Below, in pieces: positions 1 to 12,045 of a DNA stretch of 64,000 nt. Source of the stretch: Siphonodentalium dalli (taxonomy: Eukaryota; Mollusca; Scaphopoda; Gadilida; Siphonodentaliidae). The notes beneath the pieces are model-generated. The model was not told the origin of the DNA, did not search any database, and saw only the letters and a list, made by a program, of their open reading frames with translations. The stretch covers positions 159,276,875 to 159,340,874 of the forward strand of contig CP136062.1 in the NCBI GenBank assembly GCA_032622095.1, in the 5' to 3' direction. Within the stretch, counting starts at the first letter, position 1. Each line of letters starts with the position of its first letter. The position numbers were made by a program, and so were the translations under genes.

Positions 1-3
1 TTA

Positions 4-220
4 TACAGTAATGCCATAAATAATCGACTCCTTAACCACAGCAGAATTATGGGTAACTTTTCAGGATTTAGTTGGAAATATGGCTTGTTGCCATTCATCG
101 GAAAGCTCTCACTGAGAGCTTTCCGATGAATGGCAACAATCCATATTTCCGACCAAATCCTGAAAAGTTACCCATAATTCTGCTGTGGTTAAGGAGTCGA
201 TTACTTAGAGCATTACTGTA
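4..220. mobile_element. Palindromic Tc1/mariner-like MITE (family A), copy 1
   Basis: A near-perfect foldback of about 217 bp. Both ends read TA-CAGTAATGCC...GCATTACTG-TA, each arm is ~105 bp, and the tip is AAAGCTCTC/GAGAGCTTT. TA at both edges suggests a TA target duplication as in Tc1/mariner. It has no coding capacity. Six copies occur in the window. Confidence 0.8.
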
Positions 221-527
221 CATGTATTGAAGATTTCCATATTTACACTAGAATTCACTGGAAAGAATACTTTGACCTTATCACTGCAATTCAAGCTTGG
301 AGTTTATTCGCATTAAGAGTCGACCAGTAGTATGCACATGATCGATCATGTGATTGAAATACATGTAGTCTGGCAGATATGGTGTCTATTTATGGGAGAG
401 GTTATTTCCATGCGGAAATGGCCGAGATGTTGAGATTAGTGTTACTTTCTAGAAGAGTTCTCTCCCATTTGACTTTTTTGACATTGTTGTTATTATTTCT
501 GTCGAATTGAAAGAGGTACCTCAGACT

Positions 528-655
528 GGTAGCACAAAAGCTTGGCTTTAGCCTACAAATAGTGTGTCTGTCGGGTTCCCAGTGTCACTAAATTCTCCGT
601 CTGGGGACCTCATTCTGCAAATGACAGACACACTTGTTTGCAGGCCTGTTTGCTT
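528..655. repeat. Family B foldback (GAGGTCCCCAGAGGGTGAA)
   Basis: Degraded copy of an inverted repeat whose arms read GTCTGTCATTTGCAGAATG, then AGGTCCCCAGAGGGTGAA, then TTTAGTGATGCTAGCCC. The right arm (TCTGGGGACCTCATTCTGC) is well preserved and the left arm is partly deleted. Confidence 0.6.
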
Positions 656-1318
656 TGCATCAGCTTAAGGGGATGTAAATCATGTCATTGAGGAAATTAT
701 AACTTGTTAGAGATATTGATGTATGTGTAATCAGTTTTAGCCTTTTAAGAATGTTTTGACTTATTTTGCTTAAATGGAGACTGTACCTAAATCCAGCCAT
801 TGTATAAACCATATCCTACTCTATTCAACAGAAAATATCCAACAAACAAATAAATTTGAGTCAGTGATGAGTGCAAAATACACTAATGTACTCGATGAAA
901 CTACATGGAAATTATAGTGAAATTTTAGTAAATGGCTCAAGCCTTTTACTCATTTTCGTTATAATTATCAGGTTGTAATAATTGGTTCTTTGTGTATGTG
1001 AGTGTATTTAACTCTCATTCTTGGCTAATATTAATTCTTTTATTGGATAATTTCTGTTGAGTATAGTAGGAGATGGCCCCTCAATTGGCTGGATTTAGTT
1101 ACAACCTCCCTTTAAAAAATACTAATTTCATATTCAGAGGCCTTGATTTTGAGCTGTGTTCATTTTCTGTAAGACCTGGATATTTGTTATATGTATAAAC
1201 TTAAGATGAGAACTTCGTTTGAATTGAAAAAGAGTTTGGCGAGAAAAAATTTATGTATCTAAAAAATTGCACAATGTATGTGAATGGTGTAATTCTTGAA
1301 GTTTAATTTGTAAACTGC

Positions 1319-1395
1319 GATAATTAACAGCCCGTCCGATAATTAACATCCCGTCCGATAATTATCAGCCCACACGATTATTAATAGCCCAATTA
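1319..1395. repeat. Short tandem repeat CCGTCCGATAATTA
   Basis: Three to four degenerate copies of a ~22-bp unit containing CAGCCCGTCCGATAATTA, in a gene-free stretch. Confidence 0.6.
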
Positions 1396-1451
1396 CTCTC
1401 CCAAGATGCATTCAGGGCTCGGAATCATTATACCAGTATCTTATCGCAGAT

Positions 1452-1566
1452 CAAGCCTTGAATTAGTTTGTCATTTGCTGAATGAGGTCCCCAGAGGGTG
1501 AATTTAGTGATGCTATTCCGCATGGCAGGCTAGCATCACCAAATTCACCCTCTGGGAACCTCATTC
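1452..1566. repeat. Family B foldback, small copy
   Basis: Both arms are present (AGGTCCCCAGAGGGTGAA and TTCACCCTCTGGGAACCTC) around a GATGCTATTCCGCATGGCAG loop. Confidence 0.65.
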
Positions 1567-1675
1567 CCACTGTACTCATAGTCGAGGACTTCTCTTAATG
1601 AAACTTCCTGAAAAAAAGTCTGGATATTCATTAGTATTTGTCTCCCAAGTTGCCCTCTAGGCTGGTCCCTGTCTG

Positions 1676-1743
1676 TGAAGGGACACTGACTCGCGACATA
1701 CCATAGGAACACTGACTCGCGACATACCGGAGGGACACTGACA
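1676..1743. repeat. 31-bp tandem repeat
   Basis: Two and a half copies of a unit with GGGACACTGACTCGCGACAT. No coding signal. Confidence 0.6.
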
Positions 1744-1977
1744 TTAATTTTCTACACATTCACTTTTCATTCTACTTTTGTCTTCTGTTGAGTAAAAGTT
1801 GAACTAGATAGTATCTCTTGCTATGTATGGACTTTTTTATTTGAAATTATGAATAAGTTGAACTTAGATTTGTTTGTGCCTTTAGGGACTTTGGTAACCA
1901 ACTTATCTATGAATATTCAAATTTCAATATGGGCTTTCAAAAGCATGTAAAATTTTAATTATTCATTTCCACAGTGG

Positions 1978-2250
1978 GCTAGCATCACCAAATTCATCCT
2001 CTGGGGACCTCATTCTGCATGACCTTATCTGCTATCGGAGAACTACACACATATATGAGTTCCCTGATGGTGATGTGCACCCATTGGGCACCTCGATTAT
2101 GCATTGTGTTGTCTGCCAATTTGGGGATATAGAGCAACTTAAACTGAGGTCCCAAAGGGTGAATTTAGTGATGCTAGCCCACTGTGCTAGCATTACCAAA
2201 TTACCTTCTGGGGACCTAATTCTGCTTAGGCCTCATCTTGTGGGAAGTAT
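1978..2250. repeat. Family B foldback, composite long form
   Basis: Right arm, then a central spacer with GGCACCTCGATTATGCATTG, then a further arm pair. The same spacer recurs at 8130-8290, 37620-37740, 43530-43690, 44990-45150 and 48835-48990, so the long form is one family and the short copies are derivatives of it. Confidence 0.6.
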
Positions 2251-2561
2251 TTATAGTCTCAAATTAACATTTTTTAGTTACTTTTTCCCTTTCAGTTTCT
2301 ATACTCCCTAATTTGCAGTATATAAAATGCATAATCGAGCTAGAAAAAATGCAATAGACCAGACATTAATGAATTAGGGAAGATCTACAGGCTTTGGAGT
2401 GCTGAAAGTGTGATTTACATATTTGAATATAATTTGGTTACCAAATTTCATAAGGACTTCATTTTTGTGGGATGTCATTTATGTGTGGGTAGTATGAACT
2501 AGAGGTGACTAAGTCACATACTTTGCTTGAATTTTGTTTCATATCTTGTTTTGTCCTTTTA

Positions 2562-3345
2562 AAGCTGCACACAGTGTTCGGGCTGATGATTATATACTAT
2601 ATTTACGATAATTACATATGTTTTGATAGCAACTGTAAGGTGTTTTGAGCATGTCAGTACTGATCATCTAATGCTCTATTCGAACAAAATATCATGCATA
2701 GTAAACAGTGTTCGTGCTGGACCAGAAATTCATAAAGCCAAAACTTGGGGCATTTGAACATTTTGTGGGCCATTTATTTTTCAGAAATTCCAAACTATTA
2801 GTTACGTAACACTAAAACAATTTGGGGTATTATATTGTATTTAACAGATTATATTGGGAACTTTTACAGCCAATTCTATCTATTATACCCTTACATTGAT
2901 TAAACACAACTCGCATTTATTTGAGACAAAATGTGCTCCTATTGTTTACTAATGGACAATGCTGTTGAAATCCTAGCCGCACACATCGAGAAAATGACCA
3001 CGCGTTGTGTGAGATCTTAGTTCCTACAGTTAATCCTGTTTTTAATTTGACACCTTCCCCACTCCTCAAATTGTTTCGTCGGCGTAATCGGTGGTGAACT
3101 TCTTTGTGTGTAGAAAACTACTTTGAGATATAATTTTTCGGGCAAATGGCGTCAGGCAGCATGAACACTGATTATGACTGATCTCACTGAAAATAAAGGG
3201 GACACTTCACTACTTAAAATTACTGATTTTTGTGCTATAGCTGGTAGTATGCTATGTTAAATGACAGATCATTAAAAAAAAAATTAATCTCAGCTAAAAA
3301 CGGTGTAATAAAGGCTCAAACACTATGTGTGACTTTAAGATTGAG
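2562..3345. repeat. Possible TIR element with AAAG..CACACA ends
   Basis: The segment opens with AAAGCTGCACACAGTGTTCG and closes with the imperfect inverse of that sequence (near CACTATGTGTGACTTTAAG). A further TAAACAGTGTTCGTGCTGG copy lies inside near 2701. Only short ORFs. The boundaries and the element status are tentative. Confidence 0.35.
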
Positions 3346-3859
3346 AATAACACCTTCATTTTCAACTGACGCCGCCATACATGTATAATAGTCAGTGGAA
3401 TAAATGCTGATAAAAGGAATCTAATTTAATATTTAAACTTATCGTTAATTTAATTAACGATTGAATGATAGCATTCAATATTTTTTAAAAGGCAGGTCCC
3501 AGTGCTATATATCTGTAGAATCATAAATACTTTGATTGATTTTATCATGACATTTTGAATAAATTTTTATAAACTTTGTAATAGAATTAATTATTTAAAA
3601 TTTATTGAGAACTTTCTTGTATTTCTGTTTCAAAATGATCCATCTTAACTATCAGGTTTGGCACATCCTGTATTCAACTATTATAGGAATTTTCTACTAT
3701 TATATTTGAAAAATGACTGTTACTAATACATCCATTTGATGAAAGAGGCATAACCCAAAATGAGATGGAAGATTGTTGGTAAACGTGTTAAGTTAAGTAA
3801 ATGTAAAAATATCTGTGGGCAATCAAAATTTGCCACGAAAGAAGCTCTGTAGCAACCAT

Positions 3860-4122
3860 TTAACACTTTCATGACTGGAGTGCACTGGTGCAGCATTAAA
3901 GATAATGTGCCAGTGCATTAATTCTCTTATATATGCGAGTCTTCCATATGGAGCCTCTCATATATAAGAGAATGCACTGCCTTACAAGGTCAAGGTAAAT
4001 ATTGTTAGGCCAATATATTCTCGTACATATGCAGGCTTCCCTAGGGAGACCCGCATATGTAAGAGAATGTATTGGCACAGGGTTTTCACAATATTTCAGG
4101 AAGCTCCAGTCATGGAAGGGTT
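3860..4122. mobile_element. Twin-hairpin TTAA element, copy 1
   Basis: Bounded by TTAA(C)AC-TTTCATGACTGGAG and CTCCAGTCATGGAAGGGTT. Inside are two successive long hairpins, each with a stem built on GCATTCTCTTATATATGCGAG or a close variant, separated by ~35 bp. Five copies share this plan; TTAA edges suggest a TTAA target site. Non-coding. Confidence 0.7.
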
Positions 4123-4214
4123 ATTGCCATTCAAAAACAAACTTGCGTAAGTTGTTGCATTACAAACTTTATGTGAATTGTGAAAATTTGTTGGCTATTG
4201 TGCACATTTCAATG

Positions 4215-4424
4215 TACAGTAATGTCCTAATCGACTCCTTAACCACAGCAGAATTATGGGTAACTTTTTCAGGATTTAGTCGGAAATATGGCTTGTTGCC
4301 ATTCATCAGAAATCTCTCACAGAGCTTTCCGATGAATGGCAACAAGCCATATTTCCGACTAAATCCTGAAGTTACCCATAATTCTGCTGTGGTTAAGGAG
4401 TCAATTATTTAGGGCATTACTGTA
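4215..4424. mobile_element. Family A palindromic MITE, copy 2
   Basis: Same arms and tip as the copy at 4-220, with small indels that make the two arms unequal. The long open frames across it are palindrome artefacts. Confidence 0.8.
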
Positions 4425-5137
4425 GCTGTGCATGAAGATGTGCCATCCTATAGTTTTGGAAAAAAACAGAGAAAATGTGGATTTGGTTTAGTCAAATTCA
4501 ACTATAATAGTTGAAAATAGCTATAATAGTTAAATCTAGGATGTTCCTGACCTGAATATTGTTTTAATATCTTAATGTTTGTTATTTATATTCTGAATAC
4601 ATAGAGAGTATTTTATTTCTACCTGGGCGTTAGAGATATACCAGAGTTAAAGGGAACACCTCATTTGAATGTTAAATTGTGTCAATTTGAGTATTATGCT
4701 TCATTACGATGAGTCAATTTCAGTACTATGCATCATTAAAAAGCACATTCGGAATAAATTCCATATGGCCAGGTCGTTAGGCAGTCGCCAGTAAAATTCC
4801 ATTTTATTCATATATCTGCATTTTAATTATAAATGTATGGAATGGGTTCAAGTCCAACATTTTGGTTATGGCATTCAAACTAATTCAATTTATTTAAACG
4901 CTACAAATTTAGTATTATTTAGAGTTTATTTCAAATAATTATTATATATATTTATAGCTTATTTCAATTAATTTCCATATGAGGATGCTGGTTGTACGGC
5001 AAATTTATGGAGGAAGTATAATACAAATTTTGACCAATATTTGACATTCAAACTGTGCTTCTCCCTTTAACATCATTATATGTTAGATACTCGCCTATTA
5101 TATTTCATCATTGACGTGGCTGGAGGGCATGCATACA

Positions 5138-5272
5138 GAATGATATGTGTGTTAATGGGTTTGTTGATATGGCACGAGTGTTAGCGCAGAAGGATAGCCT
5201 CGTTATATCCTTCTGCGATGGAACAAGTGCTATATCAACAAACCAATTAACACATGTGTTGTTCTGTGTTTA
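5138..5272. repeat. Single 135-bp foldback hairpin
   Basis: Inverted arms beginning ACAGAATGATATGTGTGTTA and continuing through GGTTTGTTGATATGGCAC and GCGCAGAAGGATA, with a loop of only a few bases. Stem about 60 bp with scattered mismatches. I see no second copy in the window. Confidence 0.7.
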
Positions 5273-5525
5273 TTACACGTCACCCGTCCTAGTATCCGTG
5301 CATTAAATAATAGACTTACAAGGTTTATTTAGGCACAAACAGGGCTTGTTTTGTCATGCGTCATTTTATTTTATTGTTCCTGTTTCATGGTTGAGGCAAA
5401 CATCATGTATGTCATTTTATTTCAACAAGATGCATAAATTGCGTATGAAACATTCCATAAGGATTTGAAAATATGGAACAGCGATATATATAGATTTTTA
5501 CTGAATCAGGATAGACATATCATCT

Positions 5526-5783
5526 ACTCCCTTCCATGGCTGGAGCTTCCTGAAATTTTGCGAAAACCCTGTGCCAATGCATTCTCTTATATATGCGAGT
5601 CTTCCATAGGGAGCCTTTGTAAGAGAATACATTGGCCTACAATTATTTACCTTGACTTTGTAAGCCAGTGATTTCTCCTATATATGTGAAGCTTCCTATG
5701 GGAGACTCGCTTATGTAAGAGAATGCTCGTGTCACAGGATCTTAAATGCTGCACCAGCGCAGCTCCCGTCATCAAAGGGTTAA
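5526..5783. mobile_element. Twin-hairpin TTAA element, copy 2
   Basis: The order of terminal arms is inverted relative to copy 1 (CTTCCATGGCTGGAGCTTCC at left, GTCATCAAAGGGTTAA at right). Both hairpins have the GCATTCTCTTATATATGCGAG stem; the second is more degraded. Confidence 0.7.
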
Positions 5784-6044
5784 GTAATGGATGTTGATTT
5801 GCTTGCGTTCCATAGAGAATGGATGCAAGTTTATCTGGCATTTTGTGTAGAACCTATCTGTTCAACAGACTATTTAAAGTTTGTTTATGCCAGAGTTACG
5901 CTCTATGACTCCATTCTTGTTTATATTTTTTCGATCCCCAACTTTACAAAGGCTATATTTTGGACCTGGTCCTAATAAAAAAAATTCCAAAATCAGTTAA
6001 TTACATTTCAAACACAATATAGTCAACAAAACATGTATTAAACG

Positions 6045-6410
6045 GTACCTCCGATGGATCATATATTAAATAACATCGCCAAGATTGTGTGTGTGTAGTT
6101 ACAATGTTTTTTGTAAATAAGCTCTACATATCAAAGCTCAGAGTTAACAGATATTTGAAATTTTTTAACCTGGAATATTTGGCAGCCTGGCAAATATTGG
6201 AACGAATGCCGACCGACATACTCTCGATGCCAAATTGCGTTGAACAAAATGTTGATAGATAACACTTTTTTGGGCAATTTTATACTACAGTTGACAGTGA
6301 TTAGCATTTTTTTTTGACGATTAATCAATTCTGAAGCGGCATTTCAAGAAATGTTGTTGAAATCAAATGATATGGGGACCATCGAATCAGATTGTGTACC
6401 TTTAAAGAGC
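6045..6410. mobile_element. TTAA-GGTAC element, older copy
   Basis: The interior (TTGATAGATAACACTTTTTTGG then GACAGTGATTAGCA) is homologous to 19570-19700, and the right end GTGTACCTTTAAAG matches the GTACCT-TTAA ends at 10694 and 19725. Short open frames are chance. Confidence 0.5.
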
Positions 6411-6555
6411 ATTAAATATATATCATATTTACCAAAATTGCCATCAGGATATAATTTTACTGCAATGACATATACCATAAAACATGGCTAATATGGACAC
6501 CATTACAAAAAATATATATATATCACATGGCTTGTTGCACATATCAAATATTTTG

Positions 6556-6770
6556 AAACATTATGTTATCATGAGCCCTCCATATCGCCATGGTAGCCAT
6601 TGGTATCAGCATGATACCCCTCAATATTGCCATGGTAACCTCTTGTATCACCATGGTAATCCTCCATATTGCAATGGTAACTTCACCCCTGTATCACCAT
6701 GGTTACCTCACTGTATCACCATGGTAACCTCACCCATACAGGGTAACCCTCCATATTGCCACGTCTCTGA
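6556..6770. repeat. ATTGCCATGGTAAC minisatellite
   Basis: About eight degenerate copies of a ~20-27-bp unit, CCATATTGCCATGGTAACC, each containing CCATGG. An open frame crosses the array only because the units lack stops; it is not a gene. Confidence 0.75.
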
Positions 6771-7000
6771 TGTCTGTTAATTGTTTTTGTTTAAATGTTA
6801 CTCCTCACTGCTTTATGGTAGAAGACGCTCTGTAAAATAAACAAACTTAGTCTTATGTTTGTCTTCATTCATTATAATCCAACCAGGCCTCATCCGCGAT
6901 GGGAACAGAACCAGCTGACCCATGCAGGGACAACCTGGACCTGGGACAACCTGACCCGGGAGATAATAAGCAATCTTAGTCTTATGTGGTCTTCATTATC

Positions 7001-7153
7001 AAGCCTTGAAATAGGGTGTCTGTTATTTGCAGAATGAGGTCCCCAGAGGGTGAATTTGGTGATGCTAGCCAGCTATGTGGGATAGCATCACTAAATTCAC
7101 CCTCTGGGGACCTCATTCTACAACTGAAAGACACACTATTTCAAGGCTTTTTC
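7001..7153. repeat. Family B foldback with full outer arms
   Basis: Complete palindrome from AAGCCTTGAAATAGGGTGTC to GACACACTATTTCAAGGC, loop GCCAGCTATGTGGG. This copy defines the outer ends of the short form. Confidence 0.75.
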
Positions 7154-7309
7154 ATTATGTAGTGTTCCAATCAGGGGTCAATACTAATAATTATTCCATT
7201 CGGAACACATCAGCGGAGTGTTTCAAATCATTTAAGATCATTTTTCAACAATGAACGCAGCTGCTAAATTGAAATGTTCACGTGTGTGCTTCTTATACAG
7301 GATACAGAC

Positions 7310-7525
7310 TACAGTAATGCCCTAAATAATTGACTCCTTAACCACAGCAGGATTATGGGTAACTTTTCAGGATTTAGTTGGAAATATGGCTGTTGCCATT
7401 CATCAAAAATCTCTCACTGAGAGCTTTCCGGTGAATGGCAACACGCCATATATCCGACTAAATCCTGAAAAGCTACCCATAATTCTGCTGTAGTTAAGGA
7501 GTCGATTATTTAGGGCATTACTGTA
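7310..7525. mobile_element. Family A palindromic MITE, copy 3
   Basis: Full-length copy bounded by TACAGTAATGCCC and GGGCATTACTGTA, with several substitutions between the arms. Confidence 0.8.
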
Positions 7526-8007
7526 TGCATGGCTTTTACTCATTCTTTCAGATTTAATTGTCAAGCTCCGCAAAAAATAATAATTTGAGAAAAATAACGG
7601 TACTCTTCCTTAAAGTGTTGTGAAACACTGCTGAGGTGTTCCGAACAGAATAACGAATAGTCATGCCAAAATAAGTTATTTTCATAAATTTGATATCCAA
7701 ATATTCTTATACAGCTTCATTGTTAGCAACAAATTACACGCTACTATTGGCGCAATCATTGTAATGTTTATGCCCCGAAAAAAAGTAATAAAATTTAATA
7801 TTTACATTTGTGCAAAGTTCAACTGTTGGCCGGGAATTTTCTACAATATCATTGTTCCATTGGGGATAGTGTTTGCACTAACTGATTGGTTTTATTCAAT
7901 GAAATAAGTCCATAATATGTCTGTAACAGCATGATGTTTCCCCGCCATCACCATATAGCTAAATCAGCAGGACCCACCCAACCCTGAGTTTAGTGTGCTC
8001 CCATAGG

Positions 8008-8868
8008 AGCAAGCCTTGAAATAGTGTGTCTGTCATTTGCAGAATGAGGTCCACAGAGGGTGAATTTAGTGACACTATGCAGCAAACTGGGCTAGAATCA
8101 CTAAATTCACCTTCTGGGAACCTAATTCTACATGGCCTCATCTGCTTGGGAAACAAAGACTCAAACTGAAGTTCCCAAATGGTAAATATTGTAATGTACA
8201 CCCATTGGGAACCTCGATTATGCAATGTGTCTTCGGCATAATTGGGGACATAGCGAAACTAAACTAAAAAAAGAAATAGAATCTATGTGAAGAAGTTTCT
8301 ATAGAAATTTGATAATAAAGAAACTTTCCAGAGGAGATGAGGCCTAAGCAGAATGAGGTCCCACAGAGGCTGAATTTAGTGATGCTAGCCCACTATGCAG
8401 GATAGTTTACCTAAATTCACCCTCTGGGGACCTCAGTTCAGGGGCGCCGGAAGCATCCAAGGGCAGGGGGCAGAGCCTACAAAAAGGGCACTTTTCCGCA
8501 AAAAAAAAGGGCATTTTCTCCGCAAACTCGGGGAAAATAACCATAAATTATTGTGGCAAAAATCCCTATTTTAATGGTATTTGTCGGTTTTAATGGCCGT
8601 TTTGTGATAAAAATGACAAAAAATTAATATTCCTTGTGAAATTGGTGGTATTACTATTTGGACCAAAAAAGTCACATTTTGCTATAAAAACACGAGATTA
8701 AACACACAAAAAGCATTTTCTGTCTCCAGAAAAAGGGCAAGTCTTGCCCCCGCTCGCCCCCCCTTGGTCAAGGGCAGGGGGGGTCAGCTGCCCCCCCCCC
8801 CCCCCCATCTTCCGGCGCCCCTGCCTCAGTTTGCAAATGACAGGCACACTAAACTCCGGATTGTCCCA
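8008..8868. repeat. Family B foldback, long form, interrupted by a hAT MITE
   Basis: Left part at 8008-8130, spacer with CACCCATTGGGAACCTCGAT, second arm pair at 8340-8438, then the final TTTGCAAATGACAGGCACAC after an inserted element at 8439-8823. Confidence 0.65.
8439..8823. mobile_element. Non-autonomous hAT (CAGGGGCGCCGGAAG ends)
   Basis: 385 bp with terminal inverted repeats CAGGGGCGCCGGAAG and CTTCCGGCGCCCCTG. It is flanked by a perfect 8-bp target duplication CCTCAGTT (8431-8438 and 8824-8831), the hAT hallmark. Poly-purine/poly-C runs sit near the ends. It has no transposase and is inserted into a family B foldback. Confidence 0.9.
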
Positions 8869-9291
8869 CCATCATCACAGCTTTATAACTGGACCACATT
8901 TGTGAATTAAAAAAAAATCTTAATTTCATAAATTTGAAGAGATAAATCATTATCTTCTATAACCAAATTATCTCACAATATGAGGGATATGTTCTAATTG
9001 TGTAAAATTAAAGTGGTTTAAAAAATTTTTTTAAAACAACTCTTTTTTTTGGGTAAGTCAATAGAAATATTTGCAAAAAACACACTGCATTATTTAGCTT
9101 AGAAATCCAACAAGGGTCTACATTCTGTCTACCATTTTATAAAACCACTCTTCATGGTTCTATGTTTACTGGTAACAGCTGAGCGGTCAATAACTGCCGA
9201 AATGTTACCCTCGAGAGCAACAAGTGATTTGCGGCCCGCCATGTGACGCAACCTCAGCCAACCAGAAGAGAGGAAACTGGGATGAAGATAA

Positions 9292-10860
9292 CAATATGTA
9301 TTTATAATCTACTATATCATATTTAGAATCTGCTATATCAGAATAATAGTCTGGTATATAAGATTATGGATGGACCAATTGAGAGTTCTGTCTTATTATA
9401 CTGATGAAGGCTTGTCACTGAGTGGTCAGTCAAACATCGTCATACACTAGGCAATCATTCAGCTGGCTCACGTTGACAATGACGACAGCTTGGTAATTTA
9501 TTATAACTTTAATCTATAATCACACTCCATTTTGTTTCACTTAAACTTCATTGACATGGCCCAAATTGGGTCTTCTGTGCGCATCCCGTTTGTGTTCTGC
9601 TACAACATTATGACAGTTATATAATGCAAACGTTTATGAACATACATGTACATCACATGTCTATAGCAGGATCAGTGGTCTATGAAGAACGAACGACATA
9701 AGTTTGTAGCAGAACGCGAAATGCTGGAGATCCATCCAAGCTGGTCCAATATCACTAAAGTTGTCACCCCTCCCGGGCCCACACACGCCCGTTCTTCGCC
9801 GTCTTCCCAGCGTTCAATAATGAACCAGCTGGACTGAGCTGAGTGGACGGTCATGAACCAGAACGCGCGACAGACTATCACTGGAAAATCCAGATATCCC
9901 ACAAGGACTGGCTAAGGAGTACCGCCCCTCCCAGCTAGACAACCCATCCATGTCGTAACGTCACTGGTTGATTAATGAACCAGCTATGGTCTAAGTAGAC
10001 GACCATAGGTCAGAAGGCGCCATGTAGACGGTCACTGGAGGAGGTTCCCAATTTCCAGCTATCCCACAATCACTAACTATGGTGTAGTCCCCCCCCCACA
10101 AATGATGAATGACAAGCCGTCGCCAATGAGACGGCACTCTCGATTGGTCCATCCATAATCTGATATATCAGATAACAAATACGGTATATCAGATTAATAA
10201 TTGTCATATTTTTAATCTGTTATAACAGATTACTTAAAGGTACTCAATCCGATCAGACGCTCCTAAATTACTATTTCTTTGGCTTCGGGGTGAAAAGAAT
10301 ATTTGATTCGAGTCAAGGAACGCACCCATCAAAGCTCAGAGTGATCAAATATTGATTTTTGTTATTTCTCGAGATGTGTACTAATAATTGGCCATGAAAC
10401 ACGTGGACAAACTGACAAATTGCAGGTGAAGGTGGATAAACTCTAAAATCAAGAGGTAATAATAACCACTTGATTTTAGAGTTATCCATCTTCATCCGCA
10501 ATTTTGAACGAGACCTTACTTTTGACGGCATGTTTCTGGGCAACAAACAATAGAAATAACAAACTTCAAAAAATGATATCTGATCACTCTGAGTGTTGAT
10601 GGGTAGGTTCCTCCACTCGAATCAAATATTTTTTACCCCCCGAAGCCAAAGAAATAGTAATTTAATTAAGAGCGTCTGATCGGATTGAGTACCTTTAATA
10701 TAATATATCTGATATAAGAGATTAGTGGTAAGATTATCAGATTACTTAATCTGATATATCAGAATAATAATATGTTATAACAGATTAATTACTAATATGA
10801 TTTATCACATCACTGATCTGATTAACCAGATTTAGTAATCTGTTATCACATGCATATATC
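9292..10860. mobile_element. Foldback element with ATCTGATATATCAGAT ends
   Basis: The two sides carry clusters of the palindrome AATCTGATATATCAGATT. The inner arms GATTATGGATGGACCAATTG (9364) and its inverse (10139) enclose ~750 bp that have no recognisable gene. The right side is split by the TTAA element at 10238-10694. The boundaries are approximate, and its right flank touches the LTR element at 10861. Confidence 0.55.
10238..10694. mobile_element. TTAA-flanked 457-bp foldback element
   Basis: TTAA at 10234-10237 and 10695-10698 flanks inverted termini AGGTACTCAATCCGATCAGA. The arms are ~200 bp each and include TTACTATTTCTTTGGCTTCG. A TTAA target is typical of piggyBac-like and Kolobok-like transposons. 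Non-coding. A degraded relative of its arm also occurs at 45353-45400. Confidence 0.75.
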
Positions 10861-11313
10861 TGTAACAGGAAGCAGATTCCTGTCTGATCGCCCGATTCCC
10901 GGCAGAGTTCAAATGACAACCAGCAGTCAAAAATGCATATATGTTTGGTAGGATACAGCATGCCTCTTTAAGAAAAACCATAGGCAACCAAATACCAGTA
11001 AATGTGATTTACTTTAGTATTTGTTTGGAATCAAATACCAGTAAATGTGATTTACTTTAGTATTTGGATACTGGAAGCCGGTGTGGCTTTAACCTGGACA
11101 ATATTACAACCAAAGAACGGCACAACCATTACTACTTCTATACTGGACCATGCAGGTATGCACCAACTGAGGTGTTTTAGAATTAGGTGATTTTATAATG
11201 AGGAGCATAGCAGATAGATTTGTCCCTCTTGTAATGTTCATTAGAATAGAGCAGTTAATAAAGACATCCACTTGTATGAACATTACAGTAGGGGCAAATC
11301 TGCATCCGCTACA
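10861..11313 (-). repeat. LTR (3' LTR of the minus-strand element)
   Basis: 453 bp. It lacks ~60 bp present in its partner (around 12682-12742 of the other LTR). Both LTRs contain a tandemly doubled segment with CCAGTAAATGTGATTTAC. Confidence 0.85.
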
Positions 11314-11326
11314 CTCCCCCCACCTC
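11314..11326 (-). other. Polypurine tract
   Basis: The minus strand reads GAGGTGGGGGGAG directly before the 3' LTR, the expected plus-strand priming site of an LTR element. Confidence 0.75.
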
Positions 11327-11438
11327 AAGACTGAATTTAATCATTCAGTACACACACATATATAAAATCAATTAAAGTCAGAAGTCTATATGTATACTGG
11401 GATAATGGTATCACACAATCCCTCGAACAGATACATGT

Positions 11439-12045
11439 TCAATGTCCATGTGAGTTATTTTGGACGCACCACCCGAATGTTCGGGACCATGGTAGCATGA
11501 TAACAGCACACGCGATTCCTGGTCGAACAAGCTGATCAAGATCCTCAGATCTCACGAAATAAAAACATGGTTGAACCGGCGGAGAGAAATGTTTGTGACC
11601 AAACTTCCTTGGAGGTGCTCGGCCTTTAAACTCTTTACGCCTCCCAGTAAAGTCATGTGTTCGATCGTTCACGGAACTGCATTGGGTCCTCTTTGAACGA
11701 ATCCCTGTCGACATTCGTCGTCTCGTCCGCCTGTGACATGTTCCCTTGTCTGATATCTCTCCAACACTATCATTACCACCTTGTTTCTTTCTATGTGATC
11801 TGCATGATATTGCATGTTTACTACCAAGAACAGATTTTCCGTCCAGTCCCGACACATTCTTGGCCTTGGGTCCACGTCTACTCTCGATGAATTGGTCAAC
11901 ATCGAGGTCCACCTGCTCTCCATCACCTAGACTACGAAGACGGTGGTGTGTGTTGTTTTTCGTAATGACTGAATAATGCACAAACACATCACGCTCAAAG
12001 TCATCACACACAATGAACCCATAGCCTTTCCCGACATTAAACCAC
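11439..12045 (-). pseudogene. Cold-shock domain downstream of gag
   Basis: On the minus strand a cold-shock/Y-box domain is clear. It begins KWFN, then has the RNP1-like KGYGFI, RNP2-like VFVHY, a QVDLDV-type strand and RRGPKAKNVSG at the end, about 65 residues. A basic tail rich in R, K and S follows (HRKK, RRTRRRM, KRTQ, GRRKEFKGR), then the frame runs to 11439. Cold-shock domains bind single-stranded nucleic acid and melt RNA structure. Here the domain sits where a Gypsy gag normally has a CCHC zinc knuckle, and no knuckle is present. The open frame alone covers 11439-12011; the first residues of the domain lie upstream of its first start codon. The frame is out of register with the preceding gag segment at about 12046-12056. 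Confidence 0.7.

Noticed and set aside
6484-6780. 98-codon His/Tyr/Gly-rich frame as a secreted repeat protein
   Set aside because: It coincides with the CCATGGTAAC minisatellite, has irregular unit lengths and no signal peptide.
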